Source of the DNA: Pseudisothecium myosuroides
Lineage: Eukaryota; Streptophyta; Bryopsida; Hypnales; Lembophyllaceae
Reading direction: 5' to 3'
Assembly (NCBI GenBank): GCA_951799445.1
Contig: OX637293.1
Span: 18,228,001 to 18,292,000, forward strand
Length of the DNA stretch: 64,000 nt
The notes under the pieces: model-generated
What the model was told of the DNA's origin: nothing
The model's database searches: none
Seen by the model: only the letters and a program-made list of their open reading frames with translations
Translations under genes and position numbers: made by a program
In this document: in pieces, positions 45,582 to 58,318 of the stretch
Numbering within the stretch: position 1 is the stretch's first letter
How the letters are laid out: every line of letters starts with the position of its first letter

Positions 45582-48500
45582 ACATATCTTGTATTGTATA
45601 ATTAGATTTAGTAGGAAGATTTAGTTGTATTGGATGTAATAGTAATCTAGAGAACTTTCATTTTGCTAGGAATTCAATTGCATTGTACACTTGCATGATG
45701 TATTGGGAGTAGAGAAGGTGAATCAGTCTAAGAAAATTTATAACGTGACCTCATGATTAATGAAGTTGTGTAGTGGAATTGATCTAGATCTTTTCTTTGG
45801 ATAATAGTGGTTTGGAGTTTGAAGTTAGGATTTGTTTCCATGTTCACATTTAGCCACACATTTCCACATTGATTATCAATGCACGGATCTTATGTTTAAT
45901 AGAACTTTTATCATCAAATTTTTTAAGGAACTTCATTGCATTTATTGTTGATTTTATCCTCACAAGACTCTAATTTGCAACATTGGTTATCCTAGAATTG
46001 ATAGCCTTGTGACTGGTTTTGTTTGATATTTGCATGATTGACATTGTTTATGACCATCTCTTCATTAGTTGAGAAAACATTCTCAAGCAATCTTTGAACA
46101 ATGTGAAGTCATCATTATGTTCTGAAAATTTGAACAATCAATAAATGTGTCACTTTTCAAACACTTGTTGGAGTCCAAGGTCATCATTTGTGTTTAAATA
46201 TTTGAAGATAGAATGCGGACACCAAAGTTACAATTTACGACCCAACCATCAAAGAGAAATATATGGACCAAAATAGTCATTTGAATGAAGTCTTCTAAAC
46301 TGTCACACAAAGAAATGTTGGTCGACTTCTGGTAGAAGTGGGCAATTCATCATCCAAATATCATTCGAAATCAAATTCCAAATTTGTTCAAATTTACTAT
46401 TCATAATATGTGACTTCAAGAAATGTCAAAAGTCTTTGTGAACAATACAAGATAAAGATTGCTAAGGAGCCAATACAATTTTCAGTGGATGGTAGTAGGT
46501 TTGTTTATTATTGGTTCTAAAAATTCATATTTAACTAATTATAGATACCTAGACAAATTATAGACAAATCCATTTATTTATTGACCCAAAAATAAGTTCC
46601 AAAGCAATTTGAAAAACATTAAAATGCAAAATTTGAAAAGGGAAAAATACAAAATACACTTGCATAATTTCAAACCTAATTGTATAAAACCAAATATTGA
46701 CTGCCCCGCCAACACACTTACAAGCATTGACTTCAAAATAATCTATATCCATGAGAAATAAGTGGAAGTAAATGTAATGTACAACAATCTAATAGAAATA
46801 ACAAAGTTGGAGCTGATAAGTGGTTTAGACAATATCGACAAATAAGTGGAAGCCGAAATATAAAGAATAAAAATGAACCCAATTGAATATAACTGACCAC
46901 ACAAGAAATCAACATAGCATTTTGAAAATGTAATACCATTGGTTTTTTCTTATTTACCAATAGAATGTCTAAGCCCCAAGTCAATATGGCCGCAGATGAA
47001 TAAGTGAAAATCAAATGTAAGCGACAACCATTACTGCCTATCCAAATGATAGCAAGCTATATATTGTCTAGCAGCTGACAATTAATGAAATTGATAATCA
47101 GATGTGCACATGCCTAGTTTTAAGTTGATATCATCACATTCTGAACCACAATGAAACGTGACTCAACAATAAATTACAAGTATGCCATATTAAGCAAAGT
47201 GATCAAAATGATGCTACTCCAAAACCCTCGAAAATGATTGAAAAACTATGTATCGACTGGTAGTTGATAGTGGAATTTGAAAAAGTAGGTGGCCTATCAA
47301 TTGCTAGCTAATACTTTGATAGGCAACCTTCAGACAACAAAATTCACTATGAGCTAACAACCGACAACCACTTCAAACTTGTTGCTTGAACTTTCTCCAT
47401 CAACATCAATATCTCATTCACCAATGGCGCTAAATTCCTTGAAACAATTTTTAATAAATCTTTGTACAAAGAGATATGGAATTTAGCATCTAATCCAAGT
47501 TGTGTCATATTTTTTGAACCTTTGTGGAATTAATTAGTTACCATTTTTGAAATTGAAATGCAGAAGTCACTACAAGCATCCACCTCCTAAAATGTACACT
47601 ATTGGTAAATTGAAGAAAGCTAGATGTATCTTTGTGTCATGATTGCTTTCAGAGCACAGTAGCTTTTAGAGCACACCTTACATGACTTTTTGGTTGAGTT
47701 TATGTGGGTTGAATGGACCATCATAAAAGGGGCTTCGTTGGTGGCACAAGGGACAAGTAAATGAGGCCTCATTTAGCCTTGGCTTTGCTGGATATTTCAC
47801 TATACTTGGAGCTACTTCTATTTTTAGTTTTTAGTCCATGGTGTATATGTGACTACTCCCCTTCAATCTTTCTAATTGTGACAAGTATTGAGCTACAGCT
47901 CAAAATAGGTGTGGATTGGTGCATGTGGTGTGTTTATCAACACTGCTAAAGTAACTACATTTAAAATCTTTAAAAAAATAAAATTAAGCATGGTTCCTAG
48001 TATTATATTAAAATTTTCTTTTGGGTTCTTGTTGGTAGTCAAAAGGGCACTCTAGAACACCCTACTTGACTCTGGCCAGGCTGCTCTTCTAAAGACCCAA
48101 AGTGCTGCCCATCATCGTCTATAACAATTGAATAGAATTTGGTCCAACTTTGACAAAATTTGGCTTCACTCCCCTATGCTTGCTAGAAGAGATGGAGACC
48201 TAGTTAGATGGATCAAGGAGGGCCCCTTCCTTGTTTTTTCTTCTAGCCTGCTCTGTCTTTTTCTTTTTGTTTGCTCTAATTCTCTTAATTTGTCCAGCCG
48301 TCATTCTTGGTTAATTCTCTAGTTCATTTTTTAATGCAATGGTTCGCCATCTGTTTGTTTTTTTTAAACAAAATAAACAAGGGGATTCTAGATTCTTTTA
48401 GAAATCAATGTATATTTTGGACACTCTACAAATAAACTACAAATTTTCAAATCGCTGAAAATAGGATTTAGGGCAACCAGCCCTGGACTTTCATGAATAG

Positions 48501-49556
48501 TGGAAGTATATTTTAGGCAAGAATCTAGACCGTGTGGCTTTAGAAAGCGGTTGAAATTAGATGTAGTGACCGTACTTGCACATTGGAGATAGATACATAT
48601 TCATTACCATGAGCGGTATGTCTGTGATGGCGTAGTTTATAGAGAGTCCAGACTGCACTATGTGGTATGCACGCAATGAATTGGTGCACAACAACTTAGA
48701 TTTGGTGTGTTTGTGGGCTGTGAAGTACATGACCAACAACCATTCAACGTGCATTCCTTTGGACAAAGGTTCTATTTTTTAGTGTGCATTCTCAAAGGGA
48801 AAGGTACACTTGTGGTATAGAAAGTGTATTGATGTATCCAAGAATGCAGTGCATTCCCATTCCTGCGGTCTGTAGGGCTGTGACTACGCGAGGACGAAAG
48901 TTGCATTTGAAGTGCAGCTCAATACCATGCTGAATGATTCTAACTCATTAGCTCTATCATAATGTTAATGCAAGAGAGTTTGGCTGTCGTGGCATGTTTC
49001 GATTGGTTAAAGGGAGGCAGATTGAGTCACAAATAATGCTCATTGCTTCCCTTGTGCAAATTTTCAACAAGGTGTGTATGAAGTAGAAATTTCATTGGTT
49101 TGGCAGTGAGAGGAATTTGAGACCAATTTCTACTACTACCAACCGGTATTAACTTAGTGAGTGCAGATCCACCTAGCATAATCTAAATGCATGAGACTTT
49201 TGTAATTGTGGTACATTTTGACTGGTTAAGCAATCAAAGAAGTCAAACGGCTCAATTCTCTTACATTGCTATTATGTCCGTTAATTGCAATGTAGGCAAA
49301 GTCATCAAAAATAATTGTAGGTCCATACCAACATCCGTGCTCGAGGCTCGGTAGGTTGTAATTGACGATTATTTTTTGATAATTTGGCCTGCTTTGCTAA
49401 TACCTAGTCCATTGGGCTACCTTGCAGTATGACTCACTTTGTGATTGACTACCACTAGCAGCCCCATCAATTGAAGGTCCATCACCCAAGTTGGTCATAT
49501 ATGGCTACCGGGCATTGATTTCAAGAACAAATGTAGCCGTTGTCTCGCATTTCTTA
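45582..49556. repeat. A/C-type 3' block, copy C
   Basis: Nearly identical to 9904-13866, including the LINE-like piece (about 47995-48375). It ends abruptly at about 49557, where D-unit sequence begins. No gene is supported. Confidence 0.6.
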
Positions 49557-50170
49557 CAGCTTGTCAGAACAGTAAGAGACAGCCAGGCTTGGAAAACGCG
49601 TGAGCATTAACTGTTCGGTAGAACGCGAGAACCGGTCCCCTGGCCAGTCTCGTAAACCCCCTGCAGTGATCAAACGGACACCCCTTCTGCAGACTGCAAG
49701 CTACCAGCATTCCTTCTCCGTCCCAATTCTATCAAAAGTATATGTTGATCGTGTGAGTGCAAGTAGGCTCCTCCTCTTCCACTTTGTTTTCTTCTGTTGT
49801 CCCCACTTTCTAGGGTTCTGCTATCAAGTCTTTCGCCAGATCTCCATGTAGGAGCGAGGAGTTCCAAGAGAACCTACAATCGAGTGTCTGCGGGTCGGTC
49901 AAGGTCTTCACTCCGGACGTGGTTGCCCTCTTTGCGGTTTGCATCTTTTTCTTCATTGCGGTTCTGCGCTCTATAAGTCCAGGTCTGCTGAAGAGTCGGT
50001 ATCTTAGAGACGGCCACCTCTTGTGCAGAGACCGAGCCGAGCACCGTAAGTCGCCCTCCGTTCCACTTTCCTCTGAAGCATTTGGTGATCGCATCCCTGT
50101 GTGACTTGCAAGCGCTGAAGTCTTCGTTGTCTTCGGAGCACAGAATCCTGGTTGCTAGGGTTTGAGCGAG
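49557..50170 (+). promoter_or_regulatory. Conserved 5' block of kinase D
   Basis: About 98% identical by eye to 23190-23802. It begins at the C/D junction, so D has lost everything upstream of about 23190-equivalent, including any distal regulatory DNA. Confidence 0.45.
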
Positions 50171-52169
50171 ATGGGCGCAAGATTCTCTTCCTGTTTCTCC
50201 ATTGCCAAGGCAGAGGAGTCTCCTTCCACCGCAGTTGACGTCGTTGCAGAAGTGGAGGCCGTGACGATGGTGGGCACGGAAGGGGTGCCACCTTCCGGGA
50301 GGTCAGGATACTATTCCCCACGCTGCAAGGCGATGATGCGCAGCAAAGACCAATTCTCTAACGTCGTTGCGATGGGGATCGAGTTTTCGACGTCGCATTG
50401 CAGCAAAGTGAGCCGCGTGGAGGTTGCGCCGCAGTCGGCCGAGGAGAAAAAAATGAATCGACAAAACAGGAAAGTGTTGAAGCAATCGGTGAAAGACTAT
50501 CCTGCTTTGTTTCTCCGTGACCTATCCGGTGAATATGTTTTGGATCGCATGATTGCGAAGGGTGGACAAGCCAAAATCTATGAAGTTGTAGGCAAGGCTG
50601 ATCTTTTGCTGAAGGTGTTTGAGAGAGGAACATCGCTACGAGATTTGCAAGGACAGTGGCCCCTTCCTATCCTCAACGAAGATGTTCCCCAATGCATTAT
50701 GTGGGCGGGTTTGTTGGAGGATGGCAGGTTTGCCTTTGTGATGGATAGATGTTGGGGTGACTTGCGCAAGTTGATTGACCAAGCGATGCAGGAAAAGAAT
50801 GTGGATGGTGTCAAGGGTCCACCATTTCCCTACCAGTGGAGAGATTACAACAAATGGACATTTTACCCTGCAGACTTCATGTTGGGGATTGCAGAGGGAC
50901 TTACATGAGAATGGCATTTCTCATAGGGATCTAAAAGCTTCTAATATTCTTCTTCGAGATGATTTTGGATTGGAGCTTCGTTTTGTTATTCCTAGGATTC
51001 AAAGAGGGATTATTGTAGCTGATTTTGAATGTTGAATTGGAGTATTGGGAACCGGATTTTGGAGAACACCAGAGATACTATCAACTTTACCAAATGTGAG
51101 GTCTATTACAAATGAGCAATGGAAGAAAGCCGATGTGTACAGTTATGGGATGACATGTTTTGAAACAGTGACAGGGCGAATTCCATTTGATGGTGAACTT
51201 GAAAACACAAAAGCTGACCGTCAACTTGTAATTGAAGGTAAAAGACCAAGATTGCCAAGTGATTTGGATGATCAAGTGAAGGACTTGATCATCAAATGTT
51301 GGGAGCCAAATCCAAACTCCCGACCTACATTCTCTGAGATTGTAGAAATGGTAGAGACCATCGCCACAAGACAATGCCAATTCAGGTACTTGCTATTTCT
51401 TCATGTACATCAACTTATATCCATACTCTTGAAGTGTTTATCTTTTGAAATTTTGGAATCTTAATTAGTTCTTATGTTTTATTAGAATCATAGAGATTTT
51501 ATTGAACTGTAAAGAAATTGATGCGATCTTTCTTAAATCATTGTTAAAATTTCCTTATTTGTTTACTACATGTTTGATAAATTCTGTTTGAACTTTTTAA
51601 ACTAGTCGTAATCTACTTGTTATTGCGGACTAGTTTTTTGTGATGGAAATAAGGGAAATTGTATGATTGCTTCTCTTTTCACATAGTGTATCATATTTCA
51701 AGTATAAATGTGGCTTATTTTGGTACATGGAACTTATAGGAGGCAATGGTTTCCCTCCCTAATTGACTCTTGCATACTTGCCTATTGTAGATTGTTTGGC
51801 ATTGGTGATGAGTTACCTCCACAATATCGTTTAGCAACGGTTGAAGAGATGAATGAATACCCAGTAGCATTAAAGAGAGTAATGCCTGATCAAAAGATTG
51901 TCAATTTGGCAAATGGCTCTGTTGATGCATCTTTGTCTAGAATGAACATAAGGTGATTCGCTAAACCATACTTTTAATGGTGTGTTGTTATTGATTTTGA
52001 AGTGATTGTACTATCAAATTTTGTTATCGACTTGTTCCTCCACTATAGTTTGAAATGTTTGTTCTTGAGTTATAGCTCATGCATTTGTTTGACTAACTTT
52101 CAACAAAATGATTGTAGATTTGAAAAGCGAAGCGATGCACGCTACAAGCTAGCAAGATTACACCATTAG
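50171..52169 (+). pseudogene. Atypical DFE-type protein kinase, copy D (broken)
   Basis: Exons are 50171-51385, 51791-51952 and 52118-52169. An 8-nt deletion at 50896/50897 (GCAGAG|GGACTT, where B has CACATGCG between) shifts the frame to an immediate TGA, before the catalytic loop. In the original frame a second stop (TGA 51033-51035) replaces Ser after DFEC. The MGARFSSC start, AKGGQAKIYEV and exons 2-3 are otherwise preserved. It has its own version of the variable patches (for example VKDYPALFLRDLSGEYV). The truncated product would contain only the N-lobe. Pseudogene. Confidence 0.85.
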
Positions 52170-53124
52170 ACACATTTTTTAGATTAAATAGGAAGATTTA
52201 GTTGTATTGGATGTAATAGTAATTAAGAGAACTCTCATTTTGCTATAAATTCAACTACATCTTACACTTGCATGATGTACTGGGAGTGGAGAAGGTGAAC
52301 TAGTCTAAGACAATTTATCACGTGACCTCATGATTAATGAAGTTGTGTAGTGGAATTGATCTAGATCTTTTCTTTGGATATTTGTAGTTTGAGATTTGAA
52401 GGTAGAATTTGTTTTTATGATCTCATTTAGCTTCATATTTCTACATTGACTGTCAATGCACGAACCTTATATTTAATGGAACTTTTATCATAAGATTTTT
52501 TAAGAAGTTCATTGCATTTGTTGTTGAGTTTAATTATCTTCACAAGATTCTAATTTCGAACATTGGTTATCTTGGAATTTATAGCCTTGTGATTGGTTTT
52601 GTTCAATATTTGCATGATTGACATTGTTCATAATCATCTCTTTGTCAGTTGGATAAATTTCTAAGGCAACTTTTGAACAATGTGAATTCAGCATCATATT
52701 TTTGAAAATGTGAATACTCATTAAAATTGTCACTTTTCAAACACTTGTTAGAATCCAAGGTCATCATTTGACTATGTTTAAGTATTTGAAGAAAGAATGT
52801 AGAGGTTGAAGTTGTAATTTACTATCCAATCATCAAGGAAAAATATGTTGGCCAAAATGGTCATTTCAATGAAGTCTTCTTCATTCACACACAAAGGAAT
52901 GTTGGTCGAGTTAAGGTAGAAGTGGACCCAAATATCATTCATGATCAAATTCCAAATGTAGTCAAATCCACTATTAATAATGTGGGACTTTCACAAATGT
53001 CAAAAGTCTTGATGAACAATCCAAGTTGAAGAGTTGTCAAGGTAACAATACAATTCTAAATGAATTAGTGGTAGTAGAATTGATTATTAGTGGTTCAAAA
53101 AATCTATATTTAACTAATTATGTA
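52170..53124. repeat. 3' block of kinase D, proximal part
   Basis: Homologous to 25808-26768. No gene is supported. Confidence 0.55.
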
Positions 53125-54306
53125 TATTGTACCCATAGAGCAGAATCAACAAAAAAACAATTATTTTTAAGAATGGAAAAATAATGGAAGATAAGATTAT
53201 CAAATTTAGCAAGAATTAGAAAAAACAAGTTGCAAAAACAAATGTCCAATGTCATTTGGAAAGTCCAATGACCATCTACGGTAGAACCTCTCTAAGTCGA
53301 TCCCCTTTAAGTCGATAAACCTCTCTAAATCAATCATGTCAGACTGGTCCCGGACTGGGCCAGATAACAAAGGCTGTGACTGAAAATGACCCTCTCTAAG
53401 TTAATAAACCTCTGTAAACTAATCATGTCAGACCGGTCCGGGACCGATCAACTTAGAGAGGTTCTACTGTACTATTAAGCCAATTTTTGATGGCAAAGTG
53501 AAGGAATTCCTTCATTGGCACACAATGAGGATGAAAGGTAGAGAGGTCTTTTTTATGGTCAAATCCATTGTCCGTCATAAACCCTCAAAGGATATGGGAT
53601 AGTTTGAAGACGAAAGTTTGACCGCTCATTGTCAAAACCTAGGAATTGTGTTCAAAGTAGAATTTCAAACTTCATTTGGCATAGCAAAATAACTTCTTTT
53701 TATAAAATTTGAACTTAAAATAGTTGAGAAATCAATCTAACTTTCATCTCCAATGACCTTCTTGTAATTTTGAACTTCAAAAAATAATTTATGGATAAAA
53801 ATTGAAAGGGGATGTTTAGAAATCTCAAAGAAATATCGCCTCCAACCCCTCTCTGAACTTTGTCTATAACTTTTGATTGGAGGCTTAAAATCTCCAACGG
53901 ATTTTTGCAAATGAAATTTAGCTTGATTTTCTTTAGGAGTTTAATTCAAGAAATTTTGAAAAAAATTATTGTACGTTGCCTAAATAATGTCTAAAATTCT
54001 ATTTTGAACACAATTCCTTGCTTTTGACTTAACTATGAGCAATTGAGCTCCTACTAATCCTAACCATCGACATATTCTACATGGGTTTTTATTACCTCCT
54101 ACCACTCCATTTATTGAAAGAGTTGATCTTTTTTTCCTTCAAGCACATTAAACTAAGTCGCTTTTGGAGTTGGCTACCAAATATTTTGAATTTTTTAATA
54201 TAATGTCAAATTTTTGAAAATGAAGTCTTCAAGTGTTGAAGCTACTTTGGGAACTTTAATTAATTACACGGCATCAACGTGATGACCCGGCCCTATGGAT
54301 ACAATA
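53125..54306. mobile_element. TATTGTACCC TIR element (D) with nested MITE
   Basis: Same element as 26769-27759. The ends are TATTGTACCCATAGAGC and CCCTATGGATACAATA, flanked by TGTA. After removing the nested MITE and its TA it is about 989 bp. Confidence 0.65.
53279..53469. mobile_element. Pogo/Emigrant-like MITE, 191 bp
   Basis: The ends CGGTAGAACCTCTCTAAGT and ACTTAGAGAGGTTCTACTG are terminal inverted repeats, flanked by TA (53277-53278 and 53470-53471). The B copy of the host keeps the empty site ACCATCTACTAT at about 26930. TA duplication with CAGTARAACCTCT ends is characteristic of Emigrant/Lemi-type pogo elements of the Tc1/mariner superfamily. Confidence 0.85.
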
Positions 54307-55630
54307 TGTAGACAAATTATAGACAAATCCACTATTTATTGACTCAAAAATAAGCCCCAAAGCAATGTGAAAAACATTAAAACGCAATATTTGAAAAGAG
54401 AAAAACACAAAACATACTTGCGCAATTTCAAACCCAATTGTATAAACAAAATATTGGTTGCTGGCCAACACAATTGTGAGCATTCACTTCAAAATAGTCC
54501 ATATCCATGAAAAATTAGCAGAAGTAAATGTGACATACGTCGTACAACAATCTAATAAAAATAAGAACTTGGGACTGAGCCTGAAATTTAAAGAACAAAA
54601 TGTACCCAATTGAATATAAGTGACCACACAAGAAATCAACATAACATTTTGAGAATGTAATACCATTGGTATTTTCTCATTTACAAATGGAATGCAGAAG
54701 CCTAAAGTTGGTATGACCCCAGATGAACAAATGAAATTCAAATGTTAGCAACAACCATTATTCACGTGCCATTACTACCTATTCAAATGATATATATTGT
54801 CTAGCAATCAACAACCAATGAAATTGATAATTAGATGTGTGCATGCCTAGTCCTAAGTTGATATCATCACATTCTAAACCACAATGAAACGCTAGTCAAT
54901 AGTATTTTTCAAATAGGCCATATTAACCAAAGCGTTTAGAAGCTATTCCAAAACCTTCAAAAATGATTGGATAACTATGTATTGGTTGGTAGCTGATAGC
55001 AAAATCTAGAAAACTGGACAACCTATTGGTTGCCGGTCAATAGCTAATCTGTAGACAACAAAATCTTATATCGACTAACAATTGACAACCACTTCAAATT
55101 TGTTGCTTTAATCTTCTCCATCATCATCATCATCAATATCTCAATCAACAATGGTGCTTAATTCTTTAAAACAATTTTCAATAAGTCTTCACTTAATCCC
55201 CTTGAGGGGCAAAATGGAGGAAAAATTATTGAAGGACAAGTTTTGAGGCTCATTCTTTCATGGAAAAATTCAACTACATAATATGAGACACATAAGGTGA
55301 AACACCCAAAATTGCACCTTGACTAAAACCACCATCATCACTCTATGTACATCTCCAAAATCAAAGTGTACGTCAATTGAAGAAATGATTTTAGAACCTC
55401 TACCAAAAAGAACTTTGACCCTTCAATTCATAACTCCTGCATAGAGTATCCAAATGTCGTGTTCTTTGATGCGTTGGAACCTCCTTTCACTTGCCAACAA
55501 GAAAATATGAAAATATGACCAGTCTAATAAATTAAAGTGGTGGTTTGGGGGTACCCCTCTTATTACAAAACAGTACGTGGTATGTTAGTCTGGTTCTCAT
55601 TGAATTAAAAACTATTACGGAGTACCACAC

Positions 55631-56029
55631 TTGAGCATTGCCATGCTATCTCTCAGCTTTCCTTTGGAAGCACTCAAACAATACGGTGCTCTGCAACTTT
55701 TGTATGGCATACGATTTTGCTTGTTAAAGGGAAAGGGAGAACAAAATGGAAGACCCCAAACAATCAACAATGAAAACATTCGGAATACCGGCGTAGCCTA
55801 TGCCTTATCCAGTAGTGATGAGGATCAAAAATCAGAGGCCTCACATTGCTTTCTCTGGAATTGGAGTAAGGTAGGACCACCTATTCCGTATAGGAAATTG
55901 TCCAAGGAGGAGGGGATTGCGGGAAAAAATGAGTCGACGAGGAGGGCGGAGCCCGATGAGGAGGCGCATTTTTTCCCACAATACCCGACGACGAGGGCAT
56001 TGCCCGACATTAACTTTCAAGAAGGATGA
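55631..56029 (+). pseudogene. 132-codon open frame containing SSSDEDQ block
   Basis: Reads KGKGEQNGRP, ALSSSDEDQKSEASH and then an acidic/basic stretch to a stop at 56027. The first half is homologous to the remnants at 18700 and 39743. The second half runs into the D-specific insertion at about 55890, so the frame is a fusion of old remnant and new DNA. No recognised domain. Probably not a gene. Confidence 0.3.
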
Positions 56030-56165
56030 ATATTTGGGATGAAATAGTTGCAATGAATGAGAAAGTTGTAATGCCCGATTATGTGGGCAAAATCGCGTAA
56101 TTGGGCATTACAACTTGATTTTGAACTAGGACCTGCCCGCAAAGGATACAAGGGACTTCCTGGAA
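55890..56165. mobile_element. D-specific insertion with hairpin
   Basis: About 275 bp absent from the B block near 29205. It has weakly inverted ends (AGGAAATTGTCC against AGGAAGTCCCTTG), repeated GCCCGA words and a strong hairpin at 56063-56116. It is a candidate short non-autonomous element. Confidence 0.5.
56063..56116. repeat. 19-bp stem hairpin
   Basis: AAGTTGTAATGCCCGATTA pairs with TAATTGGGCATTACAACTT across a 16-nt loop, with one mismatch. This could be a cruciform or a transposon core. It is short for a plant miRNA precursor. Confidence 0.7.
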
Positions 56166-57332
56166 GTGGTTTACGGACCAGGGAGTCATTCCCAACCTGT
56201 AGGCTGCAACTATTTTCAAGCAAGGTTGGAACAGATTTCCAACCAAAGCTTAGAATGTGTTCATTTCTTCTTTTCAAGGTTGGAACTAGTTAAGGTTATC
56301 ACACATGTCCCAAAGTAGTGAGCAAAAAAATAGGAGGTAGCAATCAAGAAAGTATTTATTCTATAATTGGAATTGAAAGAGTCTAAATATAGGCTATTAG
56401 TTTGGAAAACTTTTTGGCTTCCAAAAATCACAGTAATTTCAATTTTGGAAATAAAATTCTAGAAAATTTGCAGTCCCAATATTTCCTATCTTCCTACATG
56501 GCAAGAGTTTTATTTGCCTAATATTGCTCACAATTTGTCTAAAAATTACTTAAGTGATCGACTATGGGTGGTCCTACCTTAGTAAGGAGAAATTATAGAC
56601 TTCACTCTAATTTTTTAAAAATTAGAAGCATAAACATGTGCCAATAAATTGAGAGCATCCTCAATCAAATTGGCATAAGGTAGGAACACCCAAATGTAAC
56701 AGGATTTGTTTGTCAACACCTAGAATAAGCCCTAAAGTAAGTGCAGGTGGATCGAATGCTGATAGGTGAATTTACATGAATGTGTTACAATGATGGGGCG
56801 GGTTTTGCGTTGGCCAATAAAATAAGCGTGATACAAGCTTACGGTTTGTTGCTTTTGGGTGTTTCCATGTCCACTTTTGTATTTGTTTACGGTCGACAAT
56901 AGGTGCATCTACACACTTGTTTCCACAAATTTGTATTATATTCATATTATCTCAAAAAAATACGAAACCAAATTTATTGGTTTCCTAAGTCATTTTGTAA
57001 CAAACGCACGTCATTTATTTTATAGCTACCCTCAAGATCTGCAAATCTTGAATAAGTATCACATTTAGGTGCTTTTACCTTATTGGCGGCCTTCCAAATG
57101 TATTTCTAACTTTTGATTCATGGATAATTAGAACTTGAAAGTATTATCAATGAAAGCGCATCCAAAATGATACTTTGACTAGACACAAGAGAATTTGAAT
57201 TTATACATTGGGTAACCACTTCACAAGCAAGCTAAAAGTCAAAAAGTTGTAGAGACCTATACTAATTTTGCATGAGTGTACTTATACTAATGAATGGTGT
57301 AAGTCCACATTTTTGTAGAGAGAAAAAATAAT

Positions 57333-57336
57333 TTAA
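57333..57336. other. Empty TTAA target of element X
   Basis: AATAATTTAATCCAAGAG is continuous here, while in B the same point holds the 2.8-kb nest 30366-33184. Confidence 0.75.
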
Positions 57337-58318
57337 TCCAAGAGGGGTTAATGTATGCTGATTCCATTTCATAGAAATAAAAAAAAGTTTTTTTCCTCAC
57401 TTCAAACATTATAATCTTTCAATCCACTATACTGCACAATGAAATTAGGTTGCTCCACACTAATTTCTTGATATTCTACACTACCGTATATCAATATATA
57501 CAATTATTTTACAAGGATGTAGTAAAGTAAGAACTATGTGTATGACATGGGTTGGTGCACTGGTTCACGGCTCGGGATTAGAAATTGACATGTACCTCCA
57601 TCTAGACAAGCATTAGTCATGAAGTAACTTCTCTAGGGTAAGACAATCTAGTTGTTAAGGCAACCCAATTTCACTATTTAGTGTAGGTCATATCCGCTGA
57701 ATTTTTTTTCCCCACACATTGACGTAATAGTTTGGCTACTACATTTTTGTACACTTGGAATTTATTTTTTAAGTTTTAATTTTCAATTTTGACCAATACT
57801 TTTCAAAGTCTTAAAATAGAACTTTGTCCTTTAGGGGTTCAATTGAGGGGTATGGTACGATATTCTTGCAGGTGATTGGACTTTTCCTCTCTATGGGCAA
57901 CTGAGTACATCCGAGAGCATGTCCTGGTCATGTGAACAGCCAAGCATGTGAGCAATGCTACATCCCCAATTCCCCATTGGCTGCTTGGATGGAGCAATTG
58001 TAGCGAAAAGAGGCAAGCGTGCTAGTCCCTGCCATTTCCTCCCCCCCTCAAAAAATCAAGAGCCATTGGTCACTCTTAAGAAAAAATTCCCCCCCTTCTT
58101 CGATGCCATTGATCTTAAAAAAACATGGTATACAATATGGGATATGGGATCCAAACTAGGGATATGGATATAGAATAATGGTACAGATATAGGTACAGAT
58201 ACGATACAACCATTACAATATATCCCATATCGAATGCCACATAAATTCCAATCTGAAATTCCAAGTAGGATTAGGATTGGGGGATGAAATGAATTGATTA
58301 TTTTAAATTAATTATTAA
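57337..58318. repeat. Distal D block, no gene
   Basis: 57337-57470 matches 33189-33290, 57650-58000 matches 34530-35110 in parts, and 58002-58318 matches 1-315. A solo terminus-like word GTCCTTTAGGGGTT lies at about 57829. No gene. Confidence 0.5.

Larger units (their letters stand above)
54311..57332. repeat. B/D-type 3' block, distal part (D)
   Basis: Matches 27764-30361, with D-specific sequence at about 55625-56165. No intact gene is supported. Confidence 0.55.

Noticed and set aside
56063..56116. Plant miRNA precursor
   Set aside because: The stem is only 19 bp with a short loop, inside a recent insertion. Plant precursors are normally longer.
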